A stretch of DNA of 59,658 nucleotides, taken from the NCBI GenBank assembly GCA_022925895.1, contig JAKSYS010000374.1:1-59658 (forward strand). Reading direction: 5' to 3'. Under the pieces are notes generated by a model, which saw nothing but the letters and a program-made list of their open reading frames with translations, made no database searches and was not told the origin of the DNA. The stretch is from Fragilaria crotonensis. Its lineage: Eukaryota > Bacillariophyta > Fragilariophyceae > Fragilariales > Fragilariaceae. Positions 47,031-59,059 of the stretch are shown here, in pieces (the first letter of the stretch is position 1; each line of letters opens with the position of its first letter). The position numbers and the translations under genes were made by a program.

Positions 47031-48487
47031 TCAAATTTTGGGGTGAGAACTTTTTGGTAGGTATAATTTTGGGTGTCGTCGAAAAGTTGTCGAAATCGGA
47101 GGTTGTGGGTTCGAGTTGGTGGCGTCCGGATTGTGAGGTAATTTTACGTTTTTCGGCGTGAGAATGCCTGAAAATGCATCGGAGAAGCGTTTTAGAGGCC
47201 CAGTTGTTGATTTCGCAGTTGGAGGCAAGTTAGAGGGTGTTTCGGTGTGTGAACTGCGTGTTTCGGGCGAGTTTGGTGGTAAAAATGCGAGATTTGGTTG
47301 AGTTCCGGGCAGTTGTTGAGTTTCGTGTGCGTGTTCGTCGTATGTAGTTTCTGCGTCGGAAATTAGCTGTTGGGAGTGAATTTCCGGGCTGTCGGTGGTG
47401 TTTTGCGTTGGATTTTCGCCGGTAGTGTCGTTTTGCGCAGGAATTTCGTCGCCGTGTTCGTCGTGTGTAAAAATTGCAGTTTGGGGTTCGTTTGGTGCAA
47501 AAATTTGCGTTTGCGGGTCGTTTTGTGCAGGAATTTCGTCCTGGGGGTCCGGGGTTCGAGTCGGATCCAATAATAAAGATGAACGGCGAGTTGAAACGGC
47601 AAGACATGCAAAATGTGGTCCGGAAAATGTACTATTATCCTGTTGAAAGGTAATTATATTGTTACTTGCAGCTGATTCTATCTGATTGGGACAGCTTAGA
47701 CTGTCACAGATAGAAAGAGGTAAGTAACCAGCATAACAACCAGGATAATGTAAACATTTTGAACTAGACTCACCATAGTTTGGGACAGGTGAATCAGATC
47801 CCATGAGATCAATGAATGGGAACTCAGGGTGGTTTTCCTTTGCAGTGTGATAGTAAGAGAGGAAATTGTTGAATAGTTGCAGTTCAGGATCGCGGAGGGC
47901 ATTGTCAAGGTGTGGAAGAGCCCATGCTTGATAAATAGTCTGCCCACTGGGGCCTGTGGTATAAACTGGAATCAAGCGGACAGCCAAGGAAAACGGGATG
48001 CGTTTGGGGTCGCAGGCAACGTGGTACAAGTCGGTATCGGGGTGGCGACGTAAATCGGCAGTGTGGCGTGGTATCCAATCCGGGTCGTTAACTTGATCAG
48101 GTGGATTGGTTTGGCAGTCTGGGTCCGAAGGGCGTTGAACTGTGGAGCGATTGTAGGCTCACCAGAAATATTGTTGAGAATGATGGGATCTCCAGAATGG
48201 TCAAGGTTGATGGGAAAGAAACCAGCTGTTGGGGTTGGGATAGCAATTTCAGTTGGGGAGCCAAAGCAGTAGGTGGGAGCTTGGAGTGGGGAGCCCTGGA
48301 ATATAACAACATTGGTAGGTGGGTAGTTCTCTCTGATAATGCCAGTTGGATCTTTGGGATGGAGCAGTTGCACAACTCGGAATAGAACGTATTCGAAATG
48401 GGGGAGGAAGTCAATTGAATCGTTGACGGTGTCGGTCGCTATCGGGGTGAGGCGGTTGTAAATCTCCATGTACTTGAGGGGATCGCT
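47031..48487 (-). CDS. Distal part of the extra ORF (ORF0) of the outer element
   Basis: This is the C-terminal third of the unknown ORF, cut from its N-terminal part by the nested insertion at 48488. The frame runs YMEIYNRLTPIATDT, then HFEYVLFRVVQLLHPKDPTG. After a shift near 48060-48120 it continues with RRHPDTDLYHVACDPKRIP, TIYQAWALPHLDN and ENHPEFPFIDLMG. The end is low-complexity and acidic, with DEIPAQND occurring twice and an LKRFSDAFSGILTPKNVKL segment before the stop. A cluster of Cys (KCLHYPGCYAGY, ICDSLSCPN) near 47690-47760 could bind metal. No homologous family is recognised. Confidence 0.75.
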
Positions 48488-48641
48488 TGAACGAATTCTA
48501 CTGTGTCTGCGTCATATTGGGCTACGGCCAGACCAAGTGGGGTTTCTCCGGACTTAGTTTATAATCTTGTTCTATCCTAATCACTAATGCCATGCTGCCC
48601 CACAATGATGGATTTCCAGTAGTAACGGTAGGTTTTATTCA
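48488..48641 (+). repeat. 5' LTR of the nested element
   Basis: 154 bp, TGAACG...TTATTCA, identical to 55423-55576. It is short for a copia LTR. Confidence 0.95.
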
Positions 48642-49746
48642 GTTTATCAGACCCAGCACTCACGTGTTGGCACGCAAAAGGACTGGCGTGAATGATCTGG
48701 AGGGAACAGAACATTCGTCCTTGCAAACGAGCGCGTTGTAGTTCAACTGTGAAGGCGGGACGACAAAGTACAGTCGTCGGACCGGTGATCTCAACTTCAC
48801 ACTATTAGCAGCGAAGGATCGTTCGCAAAACGGTAGCGGGGTAGCTCTCCGACGTAATCGTGCAGACCATAACCGTCGTGCTGACGAACGGTTTTGTCGA
48901 CGATTGGATCAGTCATGTTCATCATGACGACCGTTTCCAGGAGCGGAAGTGCCCAGTTCAGCCTGGGAAGTGGCGTCTGCGACGGCAGATGATGCCGCGA
49001 AAGGGACACCGAGCGGCAAAGGAACCGGACACCATGAGGCCAGGGAGGTCAGAAAGGACATGGTTGGGCGAAACAGCGATCACAGCTACGCTGCGGTCAT
49101 CCGTTCCCTCGAAGATTCGAGAGGAATCGCCTGGGGTCATGATTCGATCGTGGTGACCAGGGTTCCAAATTGCAGCCTAAGTCTTGAAGGAACAAGATTG
49201 GAAAGCTCTTTAGAACCTTGGAGAAATTGGACTGGTGACTGCATAGCCCTAGCTAACCTGGAGGGGTTGCCGGGAGGTCATGCAGCGCAGGCTAAGTGGC
49301 ACGGACAATTAATGTCTAAGTAAAGTGCTGCGTCGGACGTTTTCTAAGTGATTTTTAACGTTACGGATTTTACTTAAGGAATCAAGTCCCGAGGATGGTC
49401 GTTAGCGAGCGGTTAGGGCAATACTGAGTTTTTATTCTGTGCAGTCGAATGAGTCGAATGGCACATGTGGCAGCGTTACACACGCCAATCATGCGTAACG
49501 CACGCACGATGACGCGAATGTGAAACGCATCTACGTGTGGGGCCGGTACAAACGCACGGCGATGCATGAAATGCACTGAGAAACTCCAGGAATGTCCTGA
49601 CATACTATGACCTACGTAAATGCTACGTATAAAACTCGCGGATGATCCCAAACAATTGGCGACGAGTTTGTTTGTGGAAATATCACAATATCTCCAATAT
49701 AACAACTCAAGAAGGCACTTTTCCCAACATTCCAACATCTTCGACC
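48642..49746 (+). other. Leader of the nested element
   Basis: About 1.1 kb between LTR and gag without a convincing gene. The first bases after the LTR, GTTTATCAGACCCAGC, occupy the primer-binding position and contain TATCAGA, a core also found in many copia primer sites, but they do not begin with TGG. GC content is higher than in the outer element. Frames of 98 and 124 codons (48860-49323) lack domains. Confidence 0.55.
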
Positions 49747-51150
49747 ATGGACGACGACGAGCAGTCCGAGGAGTTCACCGAGGCACTCGTTTACATCGGT
49801 TTCAACAGGGTCACCGCAGAGGCGATCGTTGCGCAGGGATTTACTTCCCCGTTGACGCTTCTGACCGTCTCGGAAGACAGTCTCTCCGAGATGACGAGGC
49901 AGGTTGCAAGGAACAACCCACGTCAAGGAGTTAACTTTCCCTTCGTCAGCGTTAACCTCCTTAAAGGTTTTCGCCATTGGACTGCGTCGCAGATTCGATG
50001 TGGACTCGAGGCGAACTCGGAGGATTTCTCGAGGGCCAAGGCGGAGGAGGCGGTGGATAGGATGCAGGAGGAAGAAGTTGCTGGATGGCATGGATGCCAT
50101 GACTCCAGGAAGCCGGAGGTGCTCAAGAACCTCAGCTTGTGGGTTAAGTGGTGGGAGTCATGGGACAATTACATCTACCACTTCCGAGCTGAGGCGAGAT
50201 GCCCGTTGTCCTACATTCATCGAGCGCACACGGAGGTGACGAACGAAGTGCGGGACGTCGAGTACGATGATTTGGACGACCATTTGGTCAACAATACCGT
50301 GCTCGAAGGCCAACATACGCCATCGACAACAAGCGATACTATGCAGAGTTCAAGAGTTATATCTCGGACGGACCTGGTTGGACCTTTATCAAGCACTTCG
50401 ACGCCAAGAAGGATGGTCGCGGCGCAGTTCTTGCTCTCAGGAAGCAGTGTGAGGGCGAGGCGCTAACATGACTATCAAGGCGAAGGCTTATGCGAAGCTC
50501 GGTGCGTCCCAGTTTACTGGACATCGACGCAATGGACGTTTCAGCATTATGTCAAGCTCACCAGGAAGCTCACGCTGAACTGGAGCTGGTGGGTGAGGCC
50601 GTTCCCGAGACGAAGAAGGTTCAGGATTTCTTGGCGAACATCAAGGATCCGACTCTGCAGATGGGTGTGACGCATTGCTTTGGTGAGCCTGAAGCTCAAG
50701 TCGTTTGAAAGCTGTCAGCAGTATCTTTCGACGCTAGCGACGACGACGCGGGCCTACAAGGATGCTGGGAGTGCGGCAAGGAGCGTGAGCTCCGCGTCGA
50801 CCGGCGCAGGTTCCAAGTCGTCGGGTGGCAAGGGAACCAAACGCAAGGGTGGCAAGAAGCAAGCAAACACCAAAGGTTACTCAATGAGGGTGGTGGGCTA
50901 TGTCTGATGCCGAGCGGGCTGCGGTCGTTAAGGCACGCAAAGGAAGCCGGCGGCAAGGGAAGAAGAAAGCCAGAAGGAACGCCAATCTTCTGTCTCTGGG
51001 GTTGATTCCGGGGACGGAAACAGGGACGGTAATGCCCCGACTCCAACGTCAGCGTCCGCGAACGCAGGCGACCAGTTTGGGAGGAGAGCCCATTCTGGCG
51101 GGAGTGGTAACCGAGGTGGCGGAAACGCCAACTCGGACTGACGCAAGGTC
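49747..51150 (+). pseudogene. Nested element gag
   Basis: Starts at ATG 49747 (MDDDEQSEEFTEALVYIGFN). It continues with helical segments NLSLWVKWWESWDNYI and, after a shift near 50310, AIDNKRYYAEFKSYISDGPG and GAVLALRKQCEGEA, arranged as in gag proteins of diatom and other algal copia elements. A further shift lies near 50465-50560. The C-terminal part is Lys/Gly/Ser-rich. I do not see an intact CCHC knuckle. The fragmentation makes this copy non-coding as written. Confidence 0.75.
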
Positions 51151-54100
51151 CTAATGGTCACCGCTAGCACCGCTGAGCGCGTGATCAAGGCCATGTCAAG
51201 CGGAGCATGTGTGGACAGGTCCGAGATGGACTCGCATGCGGATACCTGTGTTGCGGGTGCAACATGGTGGTGTTGGAGGATACTGGTCAAACAGTTAGTG
51301 TAACTCCATTCACCTCAGAGTATAATGCTCTGAAAGGGATCCCCATTGTGTCGGCGGCAACGGCGTGATTGCCCGACCGATGGGGAGACATATTGTTGAT
51401 CTTCAACGAATGTTTATTCTTAGGAGAACGGTTACCTGTTTCACTCCTTTGTCCCAATCAACTAAGAGCCTTTGGGCTTTCTGTTTGTGATACTCCTCAG
51501 CAATTTGATGCTGAGACTCACCGCACGATATATCCTTCCCGGATTTGAAGCTGCGGATTCCCTTGGAGATGGAGGGCGTGGTCTCGTATTTTACTTCGAG
51601 ACGACCAACGGATGATGAGCTCGCCAACTGTACGCGGCTGGAAATGACGTCTGATGCGGCGTGGGATCCTAGATCACCACACTTTCGTCAGGCTGAGACC
51701 CAACTCCGCGAGCGAAGCGACTACGTTTCTATGGTCAGCACCACGATGCAGCTTTCGGGGACAGGAACGCGGGAAACCTGCACGAAGTGATGAGTTTGAT
51801 GACTCCGAGGGAAATTTTGGCTGTCGCAAGTGCAGACGACGGCTTACTGGCGGAGCGACTCGAGGAAATGGTGCAAGTCTCAGGCGGTGACTTGAGAGGA
51901 GATGGGATCTGCATGATTGGTTCGGAACACGAGCTCTATGCAGTGGCGACGTCGTCGCCTGATTCCGTCATCACGAAGGAGGTCCTGGCGAAACGTTGGG
52001 GATTGGGATTGGAGACTGCAAAGCGAACGCTGGAGGTTACGACGCAAGTCAGGTAAGGAAGTATGCGTCCAGTGTCGCGGCGATTCAAGACAGGCAGCAG
52101 GCGATACGTTATCCAAGGTTGTCGGGAAATTCTACACCGATACGATGTTTTCTCCGACGACGTCGTTGCGTGGATACACTTGTGCCCAGGTCTTCACAGA
52201 TGGGTACGGGTACGACGAGTTCTACCCTTTGAAGACGAAGGCGGACGCCTCCCGGGGACTTCTCGGTTTCATCCAAGAGTCTGGGGTACCGGGTTGGCTG
52301 ATTTCGGATGGCGCCTGGAGCAGAGAACTAGGCACTGGCAGGACGTCGTCCGCGACTACCAGATCCGCCAAACTCACGGAGCCGTAGCCCGTGGCAAAAC
52401 AAGGCGGAGAGTTCCATTCGTGCTATCAAGCGTGGAATTCGTCGGTTCATGCAAGCCGAAGGATCACCAAAGCGAACTTGGTGCTTCTGCGGCGAATGGT
52501 ATGCCGGAACAAGGCGACTGACGGCGCACGATACGCCGGTTCTGAATGGAGTCGTTCCGGCGGAAAGGGTGGATGGTGACACGCCCGACATCTCGATGTA
52601 CGTCCAGTTCAGTTGGTACCAATGGGTACATTACATGGATCATGACGGAGAGGTGAAGCTTGGTCGTTGGTTGGGACCGGCAAGAGGGATTGGGAGCGGC
52701 AACTGCCATTGGGTATTGCCAATCTCCTGCCGTCCGATCGCAAGGTCAACGGTCTTTCTGATCGGGGACGAGATCGAGCGGATGCAGCACACGATTGAGG
52801 CAAAGGAACGCTTCGACGAAGAGGTGCAAGACAAGATCGGCGACAGTAAGCGCCAATCAGAGGTTGACGACGACTTCGACGGGTTGTTCCCCTCGATCGA
52901 AGAAGTTCAGGAGGCGGAACGGGATGCGGATGACGATCTCGAACCCCTCGAACCTGAGTCAACCAGGAAGGATGCAGACGACTACACGCCTGAGTCGATG
53001 GACGAATACATCTCGGCAAGCGTGCTTCTGCCACGTGGCGAAGACGTGGTACGCGCAAAGGTCATTGGTCGGATGCACGGAAGAGACGGTAATCCACTTG
53101 GCATGCGGCACTCGAATCCTATCTTGGACACCCGGGAGTACCAGGTTGAGTTTCCGGACGGATCGACTGCGACGTATGCCGCGAATGTGATTGCCGAAAA
53201 CTTGTATTCACAGGTGGACGACGAGGGTCGCCACTTTGCCATTTGTAAGAGATCACCGACCACAAGAAAGATGGATCGGCCCTGTCAAAGGACGACGGTT
53301 TCATTGAGAACCGTCATGGCAGCGTCGTCCCAAGTTGACGACGAGGGGTTGGAAACTCTTGGTCTCTTGGAAGGATGGTACTGGATTGGATTCCGTTAAA
53401 GGACTTGAAAGAAGCGAACCCTGTTGAGGTGGCGGAGTATGCGGTTGCCAACAAGATCGCAGAGGAACCTGCATTTGCTTGGTGGGTTCGCGATGTGCTA
53501 CGCCGCGGGATCGTGTAATCAAGAAGGTAAAGTCCACCAAGTATTGGCTGAGGTCGCACAAGTATGGCGTGGAACTGCCGAAGACTGTGGCCGAGGCGCT
53601 TGCGATTGATCGCAGAACGGGGACTACCTTTGGCGTGATGCCATTGAAAAGGAGATGAGAAATGTGATGATTGCATTTGAGTTCAGCGACGACCCAAACC
53701 CGCCGGTTGGATTTGAAAGCGACATGTCACATGATATTCGACATCAAGTTTGATCTGACGAGGAAGGCGCGATTGGTCCTGAATGGCGCGAAGCATGATG
53801 TGCCGAAGGAAATGACCTTCTCGAGTGTCGTCTCACGCGACAGCGTTCGTATCGCTTTCACTCTTGCGGCTTTGAATGGGCTCGATATCTTGGCGGCCGA
53901 CATCCAGAATGCCTATCTCGGCGCCGACTGAGGAGAGGTTATATGTCGTTGCTGGGTTGGAGTTCCCACCCGATTTGAGAGGACGACCAGCGAAGATAGT
54001 GCGTGCACTTTATGGAATGAAGTCGTCGGGAGCACGATTCAGGGACCACCTGCTGCGTCGCTGCGGGATATGGGCTACAAGAGTTGTAAGGCGGACCCGG

Positions 54101-55289
54101 ACGTGTGGATGAAGGCCGCGACGAAGGCCGATGGAACCAAGTTCTACAGCTATGTTCTGGCGTACGTTGATGACATCCTCTGCCTCGATACTAATCCGAA
54201 GAATGTGATGGACGCCTTTGGAAGGTTTGCTAAAGGATGGGAGCGTGAAGGCGCCTGACGTATATCTTGGGGCTGAGATCAAGCAGTTCAAGATTCCCGA
54301 GTCGGACGAGCCGGGAAAGATCAGGTGGGCCATGTCTTCATCCAAGTATGTGGCGAGGGCTGTCAGGATGTTGAGACAGAGTTGAGAACGTGGGTTGGGG
54401 TTGCCGAAACGCACCACGACTCCATTAAGTCAGGGTATCGACCAGAGTTGGATCAGACGGCGGAGTTGGATGCACAGCGGCTCAATTACTACCAAGGGTT
54501 GGTCGGCGTCTTAAGGTGGATCTGTGAACTTGGGCGAGTGGACATCCTGATGCCGGTTTCTCTGATGTCACGATATCTTGTGTCTGCCAGGGAGGGCCAT
54601 CTTCAGCAGTTGTTCCATGTCTTTGCATATCTGAAACAGTATGACCGATCAACGATGGTGTTTGATGACACAGAGCCGAGCTACGACCCGCGACGGTTTG
54701 CCACACAGGATTGGTCGAAGTATTACCCTGATGCGAAGGAAGCGATACCGGAGAACATGCCTGAACCGCGAGGAAGCCAGTTATGATGACTTGTTTTGTT
54801 GATGCTGATCATGCAGGATGTCAGTTGACGCGTCGGTCGCACACTGGTGTGATCCTTTATATCATCGTGCGCCAATCATTTGGTACTCCAAGCGGCAGAA
54901 CACGGTGGAATCCTCCACGTTTGGCTGGAGTTCATTGCCATGAAGATTGCGGTTGAGTTGATTGAAGGGTTGCGGTACAAGTTAAGGATGATGGGTGTTC
55001 CGGTTGAGGATCCTTGCAATGTTTTCTGTGATAATGAAGCGGTCGTCAAGAATTCTACCAGGCCGGAGTCAACCTGAAAAGAAACATCAGGCGATTGCAT
55101 ATCATCGGACTCGTGAGGCTCAAGCTGCGGGGACTGTGCGGATTGCTAAAGAAGATGGTGAAACGAACCTGGCGGATATCTTTAAAGCTCTTGGCAGGAC
55201 CGAAACTTCGATTTATCGCAACGCATCCTATGGTAATGGGATGGCTTTGGCCTGCGAAGCAGGTGGCTGGCCTTGGCCTACGAGCGTAG
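51151..55289 (+). pseudogene. Nested element pol: DSHAD protease, integrase, RT, RNase H
   Basis: The protease motif is MDSHADTCVAGA (Asp codon at 51229), His replacing the usual Gly after Asp-Ser. The integrase core has FYTDTMFS (about 52130), YTCAQVFTDGYGYD and LISDGA (about 52300). The linker reads AERVDGDTPDIS to EYQVEFPDGSTATYAANVIAE. RT begins with HMIFDIK-like and KARLVLNG segments, has AADIQNAYLGA, ALYGMKSSGARFRDH and the catalytic YVLAYVDDILC (about 54150). RNase H has VDADHAGCQLTRRSHTGVI, EFIAMKIAVELIEGLRYKL, VFCDNEAVVKN and KKHQAIAYHRTREAQAAG. Frame changes exceed ten. The RT/RNase H wording is typical of diatom CoDi-type elements and unlike the outer element. Confidence 0.9.
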
Positions 55290-55422
55290 TGGATGGGCTA
55301 ATACTATTCGGTAATGGATGTCCGAACGGCCTCTGGTGTTACGTGATATTTGGTGTTTTGTGAGGAGTACGAATCCGGGGACGAGCGAATCACCGATGGA
55401 TCGGTATTTTGCTCGCGGGGAC

Positions 55423-55576
55423 TGAACGAATTCTACTGTGTCTGCGTCATATTGGGCTACGGCCAGACCAAGTGGGGTTTCTCCGGACTTAGTTTATAAT
55501 CTTGTTCTATCCTAATCACTAATGCCATGCTGCCCCACAATGATGGATTTCCAGTAGTAACGGTAGGTTTTATTCA
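55423..55576 (+). repeat. 3' LTR of the nested element
   Basis: Identical to 48488-48641. Upstream, GCGGGGA (55415-55421) one base before the TG is a plausible polypurine tract. Downstream CGCT is the second copy of the target duplication. Confidence 0.95.
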
Positions 55577-58500
55577 CGCTGTCGAATCGGTTCATGGCGA
55601 TGAGCTCCTGAAGGATGAGGGGATTGCAAATCACATGATTGATGGCCAAAGTATCCTCAGTCACATTGTCAAAGGTTAGTTGGACATCAGAAGGTGTAGT
55701 GATCATTGGGTAGCAGGTAGCAAAACTGGAAAGGAACATGTCTGCAGGGGAGGTTGCCAATGAAAACTTGGTTGTTGTTGAGTTCAGGTTGTTTGGAGCG
55801 TTTCTTTGACATACGATGGATGATAGCGTGTTGAAAAAGAGCAACGTTAATCAATTCGCAGGCGCGGTCAGACGCAATCTCTTTGGCTTCGGTGGATGGC
55901 GTTGGGAAAGAATTGATGTAGTCCGTTACATAAGGTTGCACGAGTTCGAATTCCGTTTGGAGATAGGGCAGTTTGTCGCGATAATATTGATCAGAACGGT
56001 GGCCAAGGGATGTTCGGGAATAGGTCGTCGACTTGTCAAAGGCATCGTGAACAAAACGGGGCAGGAGGTTGAAGGTTGTTGTGTCGGGAAGGAGACTTAG
56101 AGCGGCGGCAGTTGATTTGATTTCCTTTGCGATTGCGAATAGATGGTCCGGATAATAGTGCTCAGCTAGTCCATGGTCGCGGTTGAAATAGTTGCGGTGA
56201 TGCGTGATGTATAGTAATCTGAGCGCGTAGATGATGGCGACTGCGCATCGTTTCCATCGGACAGTCTGGAGGGTCACGTGGAACGCGTCGTCGATGTCGC
56301 TGAATGCCTCGGGAGTTCGGCGGGGCAGGAACTGGGAGCGCGTTGCCCGTTGAGGTGTTGGACGACCATGTTGGTAGCGCGATTGAGGGTGTGCTTCATG
56401 CTACGTAGGAGCAGGAGTTTATCGGGTCGTGTATATTCAGAAGTGGGATGTTGGTGCGGGGACTGTTCGTCGATATACATGTGGATGCGTATGACGTGAC
56501 GTAGGATGTGGTGGATGAAGTGCTTGTCGAGGCCACGGATGATGTTGAGTTCGGGTGGGTCGGCGAGTGTGTTGATGCAAAAGGCAGATATAGTTGCACT
56601 TGTGCGAACGCAAAGCGGTAGGTCGCGAAGGTGAATCGTGCCGTTGATTGTGTCCATTAGCATTGCCTCGGTGAAAAACAGGTCGCGTGACGGAATGTGA
56701 TGGAAGTGTTGGAACATCCGAAAAGGGTGGTGATGAATGGCGTCGAGGGGTTGGCGTATCGTAACGGTGGGGAGGGCGAGAGGAGGCAGTAGTCTGACAA
56801 GTTGTTGTATAGCTGCACTTGGTACCTCATTAGGTTCACCAATATCTCGGTTAGCGTCGCCATTATTGTCAAGATCATCTTCAACAATGTCCATTGGTTC
56901 GGGATCAGGGTCGTTTGCAACTTCTGGTAGCGGATCTGGGTCGGCATCAGGTAAAGTTAACAGTTTCCTAGTTGAGTCATTATTACTGCAGGAGTAACAA
57001 TGATCGGCAAGGAAAGCATCAGCATCATCAGCTTGGGAGCTTGGCAAATCTTCCAATTTGATTGGGACAGGGTGCTGAACATCCAAATAGGTCAAAGTCT
57101 CAGAGGAAACGGTCGGATTGTGGGCTCTGCAGGCCCATTGTTGTGGGTTGGGGAGGAAACCGCGGTACGAACGACAGTAGCGCGTTTCCGTGTCAACGGC
57201 AGCACAGTACGAGAGCGATGCGTTAGACCGTTAACGGACGTTTCACAGAATCGGAAATCTCCAAAACGACGTCAGAATCGGACTTGACGTGGAAAATTTT
57301 GAAACGGAATCGAGGGTTGTTGAGTTGTCGTGCGAGTTGGTTCGGGATCGGATTCCGGAAAGAGCAGGGGCTGTACTCGGGGTATAGTTCGTAGAACGTA
57401 GGCGAGGTAGCTGTGGAATTTTGGGGAATCCGGAATTTCTGGTTCAATCGTGGAAAATCAGTACAAAATTGCGGGGCAGAGCCGTTATCACTGTTCTCAT
57501 CAGACGTCATAGTTTTGAGTCGCGAGTCTGCTGAGTTGTCGGCACCCACCAAAGTGCCGAAATGACTCTTAGAACTTTGAACAGTCGTTTCTCGAGATCT
57601 GTCGCTTCGAATTCGCTCAAATTTGGGAATGTTGCTGAGAAGACTGTATGTGGCGCCTGGCATCGCGTAGTGTGGCGTACCAGCGCATGTGCGATCATGG
57701 TGAGTGTGTTTTGAACTGACATCAAATACATGTTCCCAGTGGCTCTGATGATCTCGTCAACGTCGTCTTGGATCGTCCCCAGGGAATATGAGGCTTTAAT
57801 TGGCTCCTCATCTTCGGTGAACATGTGAATTGTGCAAACGTAGCGAGCCATATCGATGATGTCCAACTTCAAGTTGTTGTGATAGTGGATAAGTGCTGAT
57901 CGGAATTCGGCGCGTGCTGAGGTTCTGCGAGCGAGCTCACGCGAATCGCCTCGTTGTCGGGACGGAGCGAGAGGCGGGAAAGAAGAGGAGAAAGCGTCAT
58001 CAATTAAATCCAGGATGTCTCGAGAGGTATTGCAGCGACGTCGGATCGTCGTATGGATCGATTTGGGGTCGCGACGCGAGGCGACGACGGGGATAAAATC
58101 TGCGAGCGCGATGCCTGCGCTTCGAGGTAGCCACAGGAGGCGAAACGCTCCTGTGGTGGCGTTTGGATGGCGGCGTTGGCGTCCGCGATATCGGTTGTGG
58201 AGTTTGGCCATGTTGTTGAAATTAGTAGTACTTTTGGTAGAAATTGTTGGTGGTTGTGGTACTGGTAGTCCTGTTGTTGTCCTCCTCATTATCATCTGTA
58301 GGTCCAATGTCTTTGTAGTTATCATTGGTAGATGCATAATCTTTGTAGTCTGGTGTTCTGGTTCAGTTGTAGTGCCCTTTTGTTGTCATCCGTAGTGATT
58401 AAGTAGTAGTTGGAGTAGGGAGAAGTGGCTTGCATCTTTGCAGCCATCTTAGTTGGAGTAGTAGCCCTGTGGCTAATGTTGGTGCCCTGGTTGATGGAGC

Positions 58501-58883
58501 TGCAATCTTGTTGTTGCGCTCATGGAAGTGGAGGTTGCGATCCTCCTGGATGATCTGGTCGAAATTGTCGTCGGAATTGGCATGGTAGGCGGCTTGGGAC
58601 CTTTCTTGATGGAGGTGCGCCTCTTCTTCTTGGTTGGTTGATCCTGATCGTCATCAGGGTAGTGTTGGGAGAAGGAAAACGGTGGACACGTTGATGCTTG
58701 GATCCTCTGGGAGATCCGAAAGCTAAGGCTCCATGATAGAGGCCAGGATGGGTGGGCGTGTCGGGACAGGATTCGCGCCGATGGGGCGCGAACGTCGACG
58801 TTATCGTCGAAGGCATCGCGGTCTTCGGCCTTACGGGCGGACCTAGAGATGCGAGGCAAGGTGGGCGGGATGGCGTTCTTCAT
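55577..58883 (-). CDS. Proximal part of the extra ORF (ORF0) of the outer element
   Basis: About 1,100 codons, first after the 5' LTR, in frames joined at approximate shifts near 58480-58390, 57600, 57225, 56330 and 55760. The N-terminus is basic with a nuclear-signal-like PTKKKRRTSIKKGPK. A domain near 57930-57560 (RRTSARAEFRSALIHYHNN, YVCTIHMFTEDEEP, NMYLMSVQNTLTMIAHALV) is echoed near 56610-56230 (CVRTSATISAFCINTL, HVIRIHMYIDEQSP, LLRSMKHTLNRATNMVVQHL), suggesting duplication. Between them are an acidic Asp/Pro linker (DADPDPLPEVANDPDPEPMD) and a Cys-bearing segment near 57215-57125. The part near the junction (ADRACELINVALFQ-like, NAPNNLN, LILQELIAMNRFDS) continues into the distal piece. 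It is not gag, env, RT or any domain I recognise. Confidence 0.75.
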
Positions 58884-59059
58884 GGTGGACTTGGGAAGCT
58901 TCTGTTCTTCAATGGGAGTTTAAATTCGCTGCTGGCGAGTCCGTGAGGAGAGGGAAATTAATAGCAGTTAAACTCATTGTTAACGGCCGTACGAAGGTTC
59001 GCCCAATGATCGGACGAGTAATTTCTCTCGACGGTAGAGCCTTGGACCGGTGGTTCGAG

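Larger units (their letters stand above)
48488..55576 (+). mobile_element. Nested Ty1/copia element, opposite orientation, identical short LTRs
   Basis: A 7,089-bp element bounded by 154-bp LTRs that are identical base for base. The 4-bp sequence CGCT flanks it on both sides (48484-48487 and 55577-55580), a target duplication. Removing the element and one CGCT restores an open frame in the outer element's ORF0 (…NRFDS/DPLKYMEIY…), proving it inserted after that ORF existed. Order on plus: LTR, leader, gag, protease (DSHAD type), integrase, RT, RNase H, LTR. Identical LTRs imply very recent insertion, yet gag and pol contain many frame changes. Confidence 0.95.

Noticed and set aside
48860-49323. 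Frames in the nested element's leader as an extra gene
   Set aside because: 98- and 124-codon overlapping frames without a domain; the position fits an untranslated leader.
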